From Ophiocordyceps camponoti-saundersi (nom. inval.) (taxonomy: Eukaryota; Ascomycota; Sordariomycetes; Hypocreales; Ophiocordycipitaceae): a DNA stretch of 64,000 nucleotides. How positions within the stretch are numbered: position 1 is the stretch's first letter; each line of letters begins with the position of its first letter. Under the pieces are notes generated by a model. It worked only from the letters and a program-made list of their open reading frames with translations. It had not been told where the DNA came from and searched no databases. Below, in pieces: positions 63,514-64,000 of the stretch. The DNA lies in the NCBI GenBank assembly GCA_003339415.1, contig PDHQ01000140.1, forward strand, positions 1-64,000. Reading direction: 5' to 3'. The position numbers and the translations under genes were made by a program.

Positions 63514-64000
63514 TTATAATAATAATAATAATAATATTTATATACTAGTATACCTTATATAGCTTAGAACTATTCTATATATATTTTTAAAAGGGGGAAA
63601 ACCGGAGAGCTTAGAGTAAAACCCTCCTCTTAAGCGTTACTTTAGCTTTAAGTTAAACCTCGCCTATATCTAATACTTTATATATTTAATAAGTTAGGTA
63701 TTAACTAATAATTTAAAAGCTAATATTTCCCTTAAAGCGGACTTTATAATAGTAAAAATATATATAAACTAAGTTTAGTATAAAATTTATATAGCTCACT
63801 TATCTTCTTAATTATTATTATCGCTATAAACTAAATCCTTATATTTAATTAAAATAGCCTTAATAATCCGATTAATAAAAGCCTTATTAGCGTAGCTTAA
63901 AAATATATAAAAGTTTTATTATTTATAATAAATCCTATAATAGCTAATTTTAAAAAATAGCTAGATTATTATAATAAAGCTATAAATAAATATAAAGTTA
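63514..64000 (-). mobile_element. Family X element, copy cut by the window end
   Basis: The 3' part of X in inverted orientation. The (TAA)n tail is at about 63,514-63,537, followed by TATACTAGTATACC, matching the end of the copy at 8,206. It continues beyond the window. Confidence 0.65.

Overview
The window reads as a chromosome segment of a filamentous ascomycete (Pezizomycotina). Evidence: two genes with many short introns (50-77 nt, GT..AG, CTRAY-type branch points) and flanks with the signature of repeat-induced point mutation (RIP). About 7.3 kb (roughly 24,770-32,017) is ordinary mixed-composition genic DNA. The rest (about 1-24,770 and 32,018-64,000) is extremely AT-rich. In it CpA and TpG are almost absent while CpG, CpC and CpT survive, which is the RIP pattern and not that of simple CpG deamination.

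The gene island holds two convergent genes. On the + strand, 25,108-30,124 (8 exons) encodes a complete GEA/GBF1-type Arf guanine-nucleotide exchange factor with HUS box and Sec7 domain. On the - strand, 31,916-30,309 (5 exons) encodes a complete Mnn9/Anp1/Van1-family Golgi alpha-mannosyltransferase. Both act in the early secretory pathway: the first in Arf1/COPI traffic at the Golgi, the second in building the N-glycan outer chain in the cis-Golgi. Both look intact despite their position between RIP-mutated repeats.

The flanks are nested, dead transposable elements, reconstructed by eye from terminal repeats, target-site duplications (TSDs) and RIP-damaged domain relics. Left: a gypsy chromovirus (1,409-14,691, - strand, 850-bp LTRs, TSD CTAAC/CTAAT) carrying nested insertions; a Copia element (14,719-22,031, + strand, 300-bp LTRs); and a small 1.78-kb LTR element (22,847-24,624). 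Right: a second gypsy element (32,018-41,155, - strand, 204-bp LTRs, perfect TSD AGGTA) inserted 101 bp upstream of the mannosyltransferase start codon; then an isolated gypsy LTR, copies of an element with an 18-19-bp TSD and an AAT-type tail (family X), duplicated unclassified repeats (family C), and two more copies of the small LTR element.

The most informative structures are: (i) a previously unnamed miniature LTR family (four copies, 210-bp LTRs, 5-bp TSDs in three, one copy with an empty site in a second copy of its host repeat); (ii) family X, whose long TSDs, 5' truncation and simple-repeat tail point to a non-LTR-type element; (iii) a GC-rich 10-bp minisatellite inside a repeat, RIP-free in one copy and RIP-mutated in the other; (iv) separation of the mannosyltransferase gene from its upstream DNA by 9.1 kb. 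I see no tRNA, rRNA, CRISPR array or intact transposon gene.
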